DNA from: Bog-756 sp963824645
Lineage (GTDB): Bacteria; Actinomycetota; Acidimicrobiia; Acidimicrobiales; RAAP-2
Assembly (NCBI GenBank): GCA_963824645.1
Contig: CAWGQC010000003.1
Coordinates: 434,001 to 498,000 of the forward strand
Length of the DNA: 64,000 nucleotides
Direction of reading: 5' to 3'
The notes beneath the pieces are model-generated. The model did not search any database, was not told the DNA's origin, and saw only the letters and a program-made list of their open reading frames with translations. The position numbers were made by a program, and so were the translations under genes. This document shows positions 44,356-53,391 of this stretch, piece after piece; within the stretch, counting starts at the first letter, position 1, and every line of letters begins with the position of its first letter.

Positions 44356-45870
44356 GTGACTGCAGACCCGTTGGTCGAGGAGGGCATCCCCTTCGGAACC
44401 CGGCTCGGCCAAGTGGCGGAGGCCGGGGGCGACGGGACGGCGGTGGTCTTCGTGGCCGAGGACGGCAGCGAGCGGCTGATTACCTGGAGAGAGCTCGAAC
44501 GACGGGCCAATCAGATGGCCCACGTGTTGGCCGACCAGGGACTGGGGGTCGGCGATCGGCTGGCCGTGTGCCTCCGCAACTCACCCGAGCACCTGTTCAC
44601 CTCTTTTGCCGGTTGGAAGGTGGGGGCCACGGTGGTGCCCATGCGCTGGGACATACCGGCCTGGGAGCGCGACCGTCTCCTCGAGGTTTTGAACCCGAAG
44701 GTGACGGTGGGGCCCGAGCAGCTGTCGCTGGTCCACGACAGCCGGAACGGCCCCGATGCCGCCCCCGCGGCGGTGACCGCTCCTCAGGCCTGGGGGGTGT
44801 GCAGCTCCGGGTCGACCGGCACCCCCAAGGTGATCGTGCAGAAGGGGCCGGCACTGTACATTCCCTCGACCAGCTTCACCTCGTCGGTGGTGGCGTCGTA
44901 CGGGCCCATGGACAAACCCCAGATGGTGCTGTGTCCCGCCCCGCTCTACCACACCAACGGATTCACGGCCTTCCGCAATCTGTTGGGAGGCGACGCCATC
45001 GTCCTGATGGAGCGGTTCAACGCTGCCCTCGCCCTCGACCTCATCGAACGCCATCCCGTCACCGGTTTCATCGCCGCTACGCCCATGCTCCAGCGCATGG
45101 CTCAGGTGCCTGGTGTGGAGGACCGTGACCTGTCCGGCCTGAGCTGGGTCCAACAGGGTGCCTCCCCCCTGCCCCTGTGGCTGGGCCACTTCTGGATCGA
45201 CAAGGTGGGAGCCGAGCACTTCTTCATGTCCTACGGCGCGTCCGAGATGATCGGCATCGTCGTGTGCCGGGGCGACGAATGGCTCGACCATCCCGGGACA
45301 CTGGGCCGACCCATGGGCGAGACCGAGATGCGTGTGCTCGGACCGGACGGCGAGCGATTGGCCCCGGGCGAGATCGGCGGCATCTTCCTACGCCAGCCCA
45401 CCGGCCCGTTGGCCGACTACGTGGGTCGTGACGTGAAGCCGATGGATTCGACTGTCGACGGCTTCAGCTCGGTCGGCGACCTCGGATGGGTCGACGAGGA
45501 CGGCTATCTGTACATGGCCGACCGGCGGGTGGACATGATCGTGACCGGTGGGGTCAACGTCTTCCCGGCCGAGGTCGAGGCGGCGTTGAGCGAGCATCCG
45601 GGCATCGCCGACGTGGTCATCGTGGGGCTGGCCGATCCGGAGTGGGGACGGCGGGTGCACGCCATCGTGCAGGCCGGGGACCCGAATCTGGCTGGCGACG
45701 CCGTGATCAGCTTCGCCAAGGACCGTCTGGCCCCCTACAAAGTGCCCAAATCGGTGGAATTCGTAGCCTCCATTCCCCGCAGCGAAGCCATGAAGTTCAA
45801 CCGGGCGGCATTGGTGGCCGAACGCCAGGGGCCGGGCATCGACGAACCGGCGGCGGATGGCGGACGATGA
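44356..45870 (+). CDS. Acyl-CoA synthetase/ligase (FadD-type AMP-binding)
   Basis: A GTG-start AMP-binding enzyme of 504 residues with the P-loop SSGSTGTPKVI, YGASEMIG, GDLGWVDEDGYLYMADRR and VNVFPAEVEAAL. Near the C-terminus is PRSEAMKFNRA, where the catalytic Lys is at the usual A10 place but the surrounding Gly is replaced (normal PxxxGKxxR). It would activate a carboxylic acid to its CoA thioester using ATP. It is followed by enoyl-CoA hydratase and another ligase gene, consistent with a catabolic operon. Confidence 0.88.
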   Translation: MTADPLVEEGIPFGTRLGQVAEAGGDGTAVVFVAEDGSERLITWRELERRANQMAHVLADQGLGVGDRLAVCLRNSPEHLFTSFAGWKVGATVVPMRWDIPAWERDRLLEVLNPKVTVGPEQLSLVHDSRNGPDAAPAAVTAPQAWGVCSSGSTGTPKVIVQKGPALYIPSTSFTSSVVASYGPMDKPQMVLCPAPLYHTNGFTAFRNLLGGDAIVLMERFNAALALDLIERHPVTGFIAATPMLQRMAQVPGVEDRDLSGLSWVQQGASPLPLWLGHFWIDKVGAEHFFMSYGASEMIGIVVCRGDEWLDHPGTLGRPMGETEMRVLGPDGERLAPGEIGGIFLRQPTGPLADYVGRDVKPMDSTVDGFSSVGDLGWVDEDGYLYMADRRVDMIVTGGVNVFPAEVEAALSEHPGIADVVIVGLADPEWGRRVHAIVQAGDPNLAGDAVISFAKDRLAPYKVPKSVEFVASIPRSEAMKFNRAALVAERQGPGIDEPAADGGR

Positions 45871-45992
45871 GATCCTCGCCGCTGGTCGGGAGGTATAGCG
45901 TGGCCGGGCTTTGCTGCGGATCGACGAACCGTGTTGTGGGACGAAGACCGCCGACCGCAGAGAACGGCCACCGGAAGAGGAGGGGTTGAGAC

Positions 45993-46910
45993 ATGCCCGA
46001 CGGGAAGTACATCAGTTACGAGGAGTTGGACGAGGGAAAGATCGTCCGGATCCTGCTCAATCGACCGGAGACCCGCAACGCACAGAACCGTGGACTGCTG
46101 GTGGAGCTGGATGAGGCCTTCCATCGAGCTGAAGAGGACGACAATGTCCGTGTGGTCATCCTCGGCGGCGTCGGCCCCCTGTTCTCCTCGGGGCACGACA
46201 TGGGGTCGAAGGAGGCCCGGGCCGAGCACGCGCCCGGTCCCGATCAGCACCACTCGGCCACCGTGAACGGGGCCACCCGGACGGGCGCCGAACAGAGGAT
46301 GCTCCAGGAGTGGCACTACTACTTCACCAACACCCTGCGCTGGCGCAACCTGCGCAAGATCACCGTGGCCCAGGTGCAGGGAACCGTGTATGCCGCCGGA
46401 CTCATGCTCATGTGGGCCTGCGACCTGATCGTGGCGGCCGACGATGTGCTCTTCGCTGACGTGGTCGGGACCCGTCTGGGTATGTGCGGGGTCGAGTACT
46501 TCGGGCACCCCTGGGAGTTCGGCCCCCGTCGGACCAAGGAGCTCATGCTGACCGGCGACGCCATCGACGTGCACGAGGCTCACCGGCTGGGCATGGTGTC
46601 CAAGGTGTTCCCCGCCGACGAGCTGTCCCAGCGGACGCTGGCCTACGCCCGGCGCATCGCCGAACTGCCCACCATGACGGCGCTGCTGATCAAGGAGTCG
46701 GTCAACCAGACGGTGGACAACATGGGCTTCTACAACTCGCTGCAGGCGTGCTTCACGCTTCACCAGCTCAACCACTCGCACTGGGCGGAGATCCACGAGA
46801 GCAAGTACCCGGTGGCCTTGGAGGAGGACGGCATCCCCAGCTGGCGTGATGCACCACCGGTGCGACTGGCTGTCGAGGACCAGGTGGAAGGGCCCGTCCC
46901 GGCGCGCTGA
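45993..46910 (+). CDS. Enoyl-CoA hydratase/isomerase family protein
   Basis: The ATG at 45993 is preceded by AGAGGAGGGG. The 305-residue protein, slightly longer than typical crotonases, has GGVGPLFSSGHDMG (oxyanion hole) and VQGTVYAAGLMLMWACDLIV. An insert of about 35 residues rich in His and Arg (EARAEHAPGPDQHHSA) follows the HDMG, as in some mycobacterial EchA proteins. It would hydrate or isomerise an enoyl-CoA. It is part of the ligase-hydratase-ligase series. Confidence 0.88.
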   Translation: MPDGKYISYEELDEGKIVRILLNRPETRNAQNRGLLVELDEAFHRAEEDDNVRVVILGGVGPLFSSGHDMGSKEARAEHAPGPDQHHSATVNGATRTGAEQRMLQEWHYYFTNTLRWRNLRKITVAQVQGTVYAAGLMLMWACDLIVAADDVLFADVVGTRLGMCGVEYFGHPWEFGPRRTKELMLTGDAIDVHEAHRLGMVSKVFPADELSQRTLAYARRIAELPTMTALLIKESVNQTVDNMGFYNSLQACFTLHQLNHSHWAEIHESKYPVALEEDGIPSWRDAPPVRLAVEDQVEGPVPAR

Positions 46911-46935
46911 GCCGTCCGGTCGGGTCAGTTCTGTC

Positions 46936-48489
46936 GTGAGGCTCCGGACCACCTACCGTCAACCCGAAGCAGGGCGCTACCGGGCTCCCGGTGGCGCCTG
47001 GGACGTGCCCACCCTCGACACCTTGTTGTCGTCGCCACGACCGGCCGAGGCGCTGGCTGTGGTCGACGGGGATGTCGAGATCGACGCCGGGCAGCTCGAA
47101 GCGCTGGTGGGGGTGGTGGCTGGCGGGCTGCAGGCGGCTGGCGTGCGGCGCGGTGACGTGGTCACCTGGCAACTTCCGAATTGGTGGGAAGCGCTGGTCC
47201 TCTTCCGGGCCTGCTGGCGCTGCGGGGCGGTGGCCGCCCCCATCCATCACCAGGTCGGTCCGGCTGAGGTGGCCCGCGTGCTGGAGGATCTGGTCCCGAC
47301 CGTGGCCCTGAGCGCGGCCACGCTGCCCCTGGCCGGCCTCATGGATGCCATCCGGGTGCGGGACGGCGATGGCCGTTTTGACGACCTGCTGACCGGGCGG
47401 CCGGTCCGCACCAGCGGCGCCCGGGGCTCGGACATGGCCGTGGTCCTGTTCACCTCGGGCTCGACCGGTGCGCCCAAAGCTGTGCTCCACACCCACCGGG
47501 GTCTGTCCTACAAGGCGCTGTCGATGACCCGTGCCCACGGCCTGAGCTCTGCCGACGTGGCCCTCATGCCCTCGCCCCTGGCCCACGTATCGGGCCTGTT
47601 GAACACCATTCTGGTACCCGGGACGGCGTCGATGACGGCGGTGATGATGGAGAAGTGGGATGCCGAGCGCGGTGTCGAGCTGGCCGGGAAGTACCGGGCC
47701 AGCTTCATGATCGGACCACCCACCTTGTTCATGGGGATGATGGACGTTCCTGACTTCCGCACCCGGGTGGCCCATCTGCGGGTGGTGTCGTGCGGGGCCA
47801 TGGGGGTGACCCCCGAGTTCATCGACACGGCGCGGGAGGCCTTTGGGGCGATGGTCAAGCGCACCTACGGCTCGACCGAGGCCCCCACCGTGACCACCAG
47901 CACCTGGGAGGAGAGTGCGGCGCGCGGACGGGACACCGACGGCCACTCGGTGGGCGACGCCGTCGTATCGGTGGTGGAGCCGGGCACCGTGCGTCCGGTC
48001 CCTGCCGGCCAGCGCGGCGAGGTGCTGGTTCGTGGGCCCGAGCTGTTCGTGGGCTACGGCGAGGAGGATCAGACGTCGGCGGCTGTGCGCCGGGGGTGGT
48101 TCGCTACCGGCGACCTCGGGACCCTCGACGAAAGGGGTTGGTTGACCATCGTGGGGAGGCTCAAGGAGCTCATCATCCGCGGCGGTGAGAACATCGCCTC
48201 GGCCGAGGTCGAGCGCGTTCTCGAGCGTCATCCCGATGTGCGCCAGGCGGTGGTGGTCGGTTGCCCCGACCGGCGGCTGGGGGAGCGGGTGGCCGCATTC
48301 GTGGTGGGGAGCCAACGGGTGGACGTGGACGAGTGTCGCCGGTGGTTCGCCGCCGAGGGAGTGGCCCGGTTCAAGACGCCCGAGTTGGTGGTGCACGTCG
48401 ACGAGATCCCCCTTCTGGGCGTGGGCAAACCCGACCGCCCCACCCTGCGGGCCCGGGCGGCGGAGCTGGCCGACGTCCCGCTGTCGTGA
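46936..48489 (+). CDS. Acyl-CoA synthetase/ligase (FadD-type AMP-binding)
   Basis: I place the start at the GTG at 46936, 26 bases after the hydratase stop; the open frame continues upstream through the hydratase gene and is not coding there. The 517-residue enzyme has FTSGSTGAPKAV (P-loop), YGSTEAPTVTTS, GDLGTLDERGWLTIVGR, GGENIASAEVERVL, and a C-terminal GVGKPDR with the catalytic lysine. It activates a carboxylic acid to its CoA ester, like cyclohexanecarboxylate- or medium-chain CoA ligases (AliA-like) by eye. The substrate is not predictable. Confidence 0.87.
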   Translation: MRLRTTYRQPEAGRYRAPGGAWDVPTLDTLLSSPRPAEALAVVDGDVEIDAGQLEALVGVVAGGLQAAGVRRGDVVTWQLPNWWEALVLFRACWRCGAVAAPIHHQVGPAEVARVLEDLVPTVALSAATLPLAGLMDAIRVRDGDGRFDDLLTGRPVRTSGARGSDMAVVLFTSGSTGAPKAVLHTHRGLSYKALSMTRAHGLSSADVALMPSPLAHVSGLLNTILVPGTASMTAVMMEKWDAERGVELAGKYRASFMIGPPTLFMGMMDVPDFRTRVAHLRVVSCGAMGVTPEFIDTAREAFGAMVKRTYGSTEAPTVTTSTWEESAARGRDTDGHSVGDAVVSVVEPGTVRPVPAGQRGEVLVRGPELFVGYGEEDQTSAAVRRGWFATGDLGTLDERGWLTIVGRLKELIIRGGENIASAEVERVLERHPDVRQAVVVGCPDRRLGERVAAFVVGSQRVDVDECRRWFAAEGVARFKTPELVVHVDEIPLLGVGKPDRPTLRARAAELADVPLS

Positions 48490-48618
48490 GCTGACGGGGA
48501 CCGGGCGAAGTCAGTCACGGGACGGACCCGCACAGTCCCGCGGTGGCTCCCGATGGGGGAAGGTGGCGGTGCAGATGGCAGAATCACCCCCGCAGGGGTG
48601 ACAGAAAGGGAATGTGGC

Positions 48619-50100
48619 GTGGGATCTGGAATCGTTTCGTGGGGTGTGTACCTGCCGTACTGGCGGCTCGACCGCCGTCGCATCGGCGAGGCTTTCGGCG
48701 CCGGCGGCGGGCGTGGCACCCGGGCCGTCGCCTCCTATGACGAGGACACCTCCTCCATGGGCGTGGAGGCCGGCCGGCGGGCTCTGGCCGTTCCCGATGT
48801 CCCCGAGCCGACCGCCCTCTACTTCTCCACCCCGGCCCCCGCCTACCTGGACAAGACGAATGCCACCACCGTCCATGCCGGACTCGGACTGGCTCCGAGC
48901 GCCGGGGCCTTCGACCTGTGCGGTTCGGTGCGGTCGGGCTGGGCCACCCTCCAGCTGGCCGCCCTGGCTGGAGCCCATGACCCGACCATGGCCGTACTTT
49001 CCGACCTGCGCACCGGGCTCCCCGGTAGTCAGGACGAAACCCAGGGGGGCGACGGGTCGGTGGCTTTCGTCTTCGCCCCCGCCGGCGGCGTGGCCGACCT
49101 GCTCGGCCGGGCTTCGGCCACCGACGAGTTCCTCGACCGGTGGCGGGTTCCCGGTGAATCGACCTCGCTCCTGTGGGAGGACCGTTTCGGCGAGGAGGTC
49201 TATGTTCCGCTGGCCCGTTCGGCCTTCGAAGGGGCCCTGGCCCGGGCCGGGCTGACCGCGGGTGACGTCGACCACCTGATCGTGGCCGGGCTGCACGCCC
49301 GGGCCGTGGCCTCGGTCAAGAAGGCGCTGGGCGTGGCCTCCGAGGCCCTGACGCCCGATTTCAGTGCGAAGGTCGGCAACCTGGGTGCCGCCCAGGGAGG
49401 CCTGGCCCTGGCCGACGTGCTCGAGCGGGCCACTCCCGGCCAGGTGATCGCCCTGGTCGAAGTGGCCGACGGGGCCGACGCCGTGGTCCTACGCACCACC
49501 GACGCCCTTCCGGCCGCCCAGGGGCGACGCCGGGAGGCGGGCCTGGCTCCGGTGGTGGACATGCTGGAGGACGGGCGCTCGGACCTGGCCTACCCGGTCT
49601 TCCTGTCGTGGCGGGGCATGGTCCACCGCGAGCCGCCGCGACGACCCGACCCCGAACGGCCCGACTCTCCGGCCATGCACCGGACCGAGGGCTGGAAGTT
49701 CGGGTTCAACGCCAGTCGGTGCCTGGTGTGCGGCTTCCGTCATCTGCCCCCCACCCGGGTGTGCCTGTCGTGCCAGGCGGTGGACAAGATGGAGGCCGAA
49801 CGCATGGCTGACCTGCGGGGAACGGTGGCCACCTACACCATTGACCGGCTCGCTTTCAGCCTCTCTCCTCCTATGGTGGGAGCAGTGATCGATTTCGACG
49901 GCGGAGGCCGCTACCGGGGGGAGATGACCGACGTCGATCCCGACGCCGTGGCCGTCGGCACCCGGGTGGCCATGACCTTCCGCCGGCTCTACAGCGCCCA
50001 AGGTGTACACAATTACTTCTGGAAGGCTCGACCGCTGCCCGTGGGCACCCCCGCCGGGGACGGTGCCGACGGTCACGGAGAAGGAGAAGCATCGTCATGA
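48619..50100 (+). CDS. Fused HMG-CoA synthase-like / DUF35 (OB-fold, zinc ribbon) protein
   Basis: The GTG at 48619 gives 493 residues. The N-terminal ~330 form a thiolase-fold HMG-CoA-synthase-like domain with VSWGVYLPYWRL and the nucleophile Cys101 in FDLCGSVRSG. The C-terminal ~130 are a DUF35 protein: zinc ribbon Cys368, Cys371, Cys382 and Cys385, then an OB fold (GTVATYTIDRL). Archaea use separate thiolase, HMG-CoA synthase and DUF35 proteins in one complex, and steroid degraders use DUF35 with thiolase-like aldolases. Here the two are fused, and the thiolase gene follows with an ATGA overlap. I infer C-C bond making or breaking on an acyl-CoA. Confidence 0.88.
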   Translation: MGSGIVSWGVYLPYWRLDRRRIGEAFGAGGGRGTRAVASYDEDTSSMGVEAGRRALAVPDVPEPTALYFSTPAPAYLDKTNATTVHAGLGLAPSAGAFDLCGSVRSGWATLQLAALAGAHDPTMAVLSDLRTGLPGSQDETQGGDGSVAFVFAPAGGVADLLGRASATDEFLDRWRVPGESTSLLWEDRFGEEVYVPLARSAFEGALARAGLTAGDVDHLIVAGLHARAVASVKKALGVASEALTPDFSAKVGNLGAAQGGLALADVLERATPGQVIALVEVADGADAVVLRTTDALPAAQGRRREAGLAPVVDMLEDGRSDLAYPVFLSWRGMVHREPPRRPDPERPDSPAMHRTEGWKFGFNASRCLVCGFRHLPPTRVCLSCQAVDKMEAERMADLRGTVATYTIDRLAFSLSPPMVGAVIDFDGGGRYRGEMTDVDPDAVAVGTRVAMTFRRLYSAQGVHNYFWKARPLPVGTPAGDGADGHGEGEASS

Positions 50101-51302
50101 GCAGCACCGGTATTCGCGATCGGGTGGCCATCGTGGGAATGGGGTGCACCCCCTTCGGCGAATTGTGGGACAAGGGCATCAACGACCTCCTGACCGACGC
50201 CGCCGTCGAGTGCGTGGGTTCGGCCGGCGTGGCCATCGATGCCATCGACGCCTTCTGGCTCGGCACCTTGGGGTCGGGCAATTCGGGCATCACCCTGTCC
50301 AAGCCCCTCAAGATCGATTACAAACCGGTCACCCGGGTCGAGAACTTCTGTGCCACCGGATCGGAGGCCTTCCGCAACGCCTGCTACGCCGTCGCCTCCG
50401 GGGCTTACGAGTTGGCCATGGCCATCGGGGTGGAGAAGCTCAAGGATTCCGGCTATTCGGGCCTGACCGGCATCCACCGGGTGGGGGACGGGACCAATCC
50501 ACAACTCAGTTCCCCGGCCGCCTTCTCCTTCCTGGTCCCCGCCTACTGCCACAAGTACGGCGTGGATCCCGAGGAGATGGGCAACGTCCTGAACCGCATC
50601 GCCTGGAAGAACCACCGCAATGGGGCCGTCAACAAGCGGGCCCAGTACCAGAAGGAAGTGTCGCTGGAGAAGATCGCCGCCTCGCCCCGGGTGGCCGGCC
50701 AGCTCGGCGTGTTCGACTGCAGCGGGGTGAGTGACGGGGCAGCAGCCGCGCTCATATGCCGGGCGGAGGATGCCCATCGCTACACCGATTCACCCCTGTA
50801 CGTGAAGGGCTTGAGCCTGGTGGCCGGCCCGGCGGCCGGGGCCATCGACCCCGACTACGACTACACCACCTTCGAGGAGGTCACCCGGTCGGCCGAGGAC
50901 GCCTACGCCCAGGCCGGTGTGGACGATCCCCGGGCTGAGTTGGCCATGGCCGAGGTGCACGACTGCTTCACGCCCACCGAACTGGTTCTCATGGAGGACC
51001 TGGGCTTTGCTGACCGGGGCACGGCGTGGAAGGAAGTGATGGCGGGGACCTTCGACCGCGACGGCGAGCTCCCGGTCAACCCCGACGGCGGCCTCAAGAG
51101 CTTCGGCCACCCCATCGGGGCCACCGGGCTACGGATGCTGTTCGAGTGCTGGCTCCAACTCCGCCAACAGGCGCCCCCCGAGCGTCAGATCGCCACCGTC
51201 ACCGAGGGCGGCCGCAAGCTCGGCCTCACCCACAACCTGGGCGGGGCGCCGGGGGAGTGCGTGAGCTTCGTGGGTGTGGTCGGCACCGAGCCGTCCGACT
51301 GA
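50097..51302 (+). CDS. Thiolase-family (SCP2/acetyl-CoA acetyltransferase-like) protein
   Basis: A 401-residue thiolase-fold protein with the nucleophilic Cys85 in NFCATGSEAF, HDCFTPTEL with the catalytic His, and the C-terminal GHPIGATG. It overlaps the preceding fused HMG-CoA synthase/DUF35 gene as ATGA. It belongs to the SCP2-thiolase group used in mycobacterial beta-oxidation of branched side chains. It probably works with the upstream protein, perhaps passing the product through the DUF35 bridge. Confidence 0.9.
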   Translation: MSSTGIRDRVAIVGMGCTPFGELWDKGINDLLTDAAVECVGSAGVAIDAIDAFWLGTLGSGNSGITLSKPLKIDYKPVTRVENFCATGSEAFRNACYAVASGAYELAMAIGVEKLKDSGYSGLTGIHRVGDGTNPQLSSPAAFSFLVPAYCHKYGVDPEEMGNVLNRIAWKNHRNGAVNKRAQYQKEVSLEKIAASPRVAGQLGVFDCSGVSDGAAAALICRAEDAHRYTDSPLYVKGLSLVAGPAAGAIDPDYDYTTFEEVTRSAEDAYAQAGVDDPRAELAMAEVHDCFTPTELVLMEDLGFADRGTAWKEVMAGTFDRDGELPVNPDGGLKSFGHPIGATGLRMLFECWLQLRQQAPPERQIATVTEGGRKLGLTHNLGGAPGECVSFVGVVGTEPSD

Positions 51303-51303
51303 G

Positions 51304-52521
51304 ATGGATCTCGGAGCCCACGGCGACCCGTGGGCGGAGGACGAGGACCAGACCGCCCTGCGCCAGCTGGCTCGGGAGGTGGCTGCCCGCGAGATCGGCC
51401 CCCGGGCCGCCCACGCCGACGAGACGGGGGAACTGCCGACCGAGGTCATCGCCGCTCTGGCCGCGGCCGATCTTTTCCGGGTGACCATCGGCGAGAAGTG
51501 GGGTGGTCTGGGCATGGGCGATGTGGAGGCGGCCATCGTACTGGAGGAGGTGGCTCGGCAGGACGTGTCGGCCGCCATCTGCTGCCAACTGGCCTACAAC
51601 GGACCGCCTCGCGGTATCGAACACCTCGGGTCGGACGCCTTGAAGGACCGTTGGCTCCCGGCGGTGGCCGATGGTGAGGCCATCGTGTCCATCGGCATCA
51701 CCGAACCCGACGCCGGGTCGGCGGTGCAGGGCATGCGGACCGCCCTGGTGCCCGACGGTTCGTCGTGGCGGCTCAATGGCTACAAGAACTATTCGACGCT
51801 GGGCCACGCCGCTTCCGGCGTACTGGTGTGGTGCCGGTGGCCGGGAGGCGAAGGAGCCCGGGGTATCGGTGCAGTGGTGGTACCGATGGACCGCGACGGG
51901 GTGGCGCTCACCGGGCGCCACAAAGGCATGGGCATCCACGCCGCCACCGAGTCGGAGATCGCCTTCGACGGTGTGCTGGTCGGTGAGGACGACGTGCTGG
52001 TGGCCGGCGATCCGTCGTCCAACGAGCCCTTCAAGCTCCTCCTCTCCCACCTCAACCACGAGCGGTGTGGCAACGCCGCCATGTGCGTGGGTGCCGCCCA
52101 GGGGGCACTCGAGCGGTCAGTCGGTTACATGCACGAACGGGTCATCGGGGGGCGGGCCATCGCCGAGCTGCAGGGCCTCCAGTGGAAGCTGGCCGACATG
52201 GCCGTGGCCCTGGAGGGCGCACGCCTCCTACTCGGCCGAGCGGTGAGGTTGGCCGGCCCCGGGGGAACGCCGCCGGCTCTGGAGACGGCATTGGCCAAGA
52301 CGGCCGCCAACCTGGCCGCCAAGTACGTTTGCGACGAAGCCATCCAGATCCACGGTGGCTACGGCTACAGCCGCGAGTACCCGCTCGAGCGGGCCTACCG
52401 CGACATTCGCGGGCTGTGTATCGGGGCGGGTACCGTCGAGGCCCAGCGCAACTACATCGGCTCGAGCATCGTGGCCGGCCGGACCACCACCTCGCCCGGT
52501 TGGCTCCCCCCGGCCGGTTAA
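51304..52521 (+). CDS. Acyl-CoA dehydrogenase
   Basis: The ATG lies one base after the thiolase stop. The 405-residue FadE has ITEPDAGSAVQG and NGYKNYSTLGHAA, and the FAD-binding QIHGGYGYSREYPLERAYRDIR. The usual catalytic YEGT is replaced by IGAGT, but Glu253 in LNHERCG is in the helix-G position where isovaleryl-CoA dehydrogenase has its base, so activity is plausible. It probably forms an operon with the fused synthase and thiolase. Confidence 0.9.
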   Translation: MDLGAHGDPWAEDEDQTALRQLAREVAAREIGPRAAHADETGELPTEVIAALAAADLFRVTIGEKWGGLGMGDVEAAIVLEEVARQDVSAAICCQLAYNGPPRGIEHLGSDALKDRWLPAVADGEAIVSIGITEPDAGSAVQGMRTALVPDGSSWRLNGYKNYSTLGHAASGVLVWCRWPGGEGARGIGAVVVPMDRDGVALTGRHKGMGIHAATESEIAFDGVLVGEDDVLVAGDPSSNEPFKLLLSHLNHERCGNAAMCVGAAQGALERSVGYMHERVIGGRAIAELQGLQWKLADMAVALEGARLLLGRAVRLAGPGGTPPALETALAKTAANLAAKYVCDEAIQIHGGYGYSREYPLERAYRDIRGLCIGAGTVEAQRNYIGSSIVAGRTTTSPGWLPPAG

Positions 52522-52542
52522 CCGACCGTCACGCCGATCAGC

Positions 52543-52597
52543 ACGCCGCCGCTCACGCCGCCGCTCAGCCGCCCGGTCGCCGCCCGGTCGCCGCCCG
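52543..52597 (+). repeat. Tandem 12- and 11-base repeats before the TetR gene
   Basis: ACGCCGCCGCTC is present twice in a row (52543-52566), and GCCGCCCGGTC twice with a third partial copy (52568-52597). The repeats fill the gap between the dehydrogenase gene and the regulator gene. Confidence 0.6.
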
Positions 52598-52612
52598 TCC
52601 GACCGGGGTAGT

Positions 52613-53257
52613 GTGAGCGCCGTGTCCGCGCTCGTTGCCGGCCGTGATGTCCTGGCCCCGACATGCGCTTCGGACACGGCCGAGCGGGATCGCCTGATGG
52701 ACGCCGCCCTGCACGTCATGCGCCGCAACGGTTTTCAGGGAGCCAGCGTGCAGGACATCCTGGACCGTGCCGGCTTGTCCACCCGTGCCTTCTATCGACA
52801 GTTCCGCTCCAAGGACGACCTCCTTCTGGCCATGTTCCGTACCGCCTCCGATCCGGACGTGGCCCAGATAGGGCGCCGGGTGGCCGAGGCTCCGACCGCG
52901 CTCGGAGCCATGCTCACCTGGGTCGACGAGATGCTGTCCTTGGCCTTCGATCGCCGTCGCGTCCGACGATTGGTCATCTTCAACACGGTGGCCCGACAGG
53001 CAGACGGTTACGACGAGGAAGAGAGCTCGCTGCGAGCGCGTCTGATCTCGCCATTGCTCAACGCCCTGCGGCGAGGAGCGGCCGACGGGTCGTTCCCGGT
53101 GGTCGATCCGGGGCCGGACGCCGATATCTTGTTCGACCTGGTCTGGAGCGTGGCCCATCCACAACGCCGGGCCGGGTCGGCCGACCGGCCCACGGCCACC
53201 CGCACCGTGTTGCGCTTCTGCCTTCCGGCCCTGGGGGTCGAGGTCACACCAGGCTGA
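52613..53257 (+). CDS. TetR-family transcriptional regulator
   Basis: With the GTG at 52613 (GTG at 52622 is an alternative) the protein has 214 residues. The N-terminal helix-turn-helix is SVQDILDRAGLSTRAFYRQFRSKDDLL, and the C-terminal two thirds is a variable ligand-binding part. TetR proteins in such clusters are usually repressors relieved by an acyl-CoA or substrate. The likely targets are the neighbouring dehydrogenase operons, but no operator was confidently identified. Confidence 0.9.
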   Translation: MSAVSALVAGRDVLAPTCASDTAERDRLMDAALHVMRRNGFQGASVQDILDRAGLSTRAFYRQFRSKDDLLLAMFRTASDPDVAQIGRRVAEAPTALGAMLTWVDEMLSLAFDRRRVRRLVIFNTVARQADGYDEEESSLRARLISPLLNALRRGAADGSFPVVDPGPDADILFDLVWSVAHPQRRAGSADRPTATRTVLRFCLPALGVEVTPG

Positions 53258-53391
53258 ACGCCGACAAGCGGAGGACGGCGATCGGGGTCGTCGGGGTGAA
53301 AACGGCATTGTCGGTGCTTCGACGCCTGGTGTACCGTGAGGCGCCACGACGGGGAAGTGCGGTCGTGCTGTCAACCCGATCAGGAGAGCCC

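Noticed and set aside
46768..48396. A 542-codon open frame on the minus strand
   Set aside because: It is antisense to the acyl-CoA ligase gene; the translation is His/Pro/Gly-rich without motifs.
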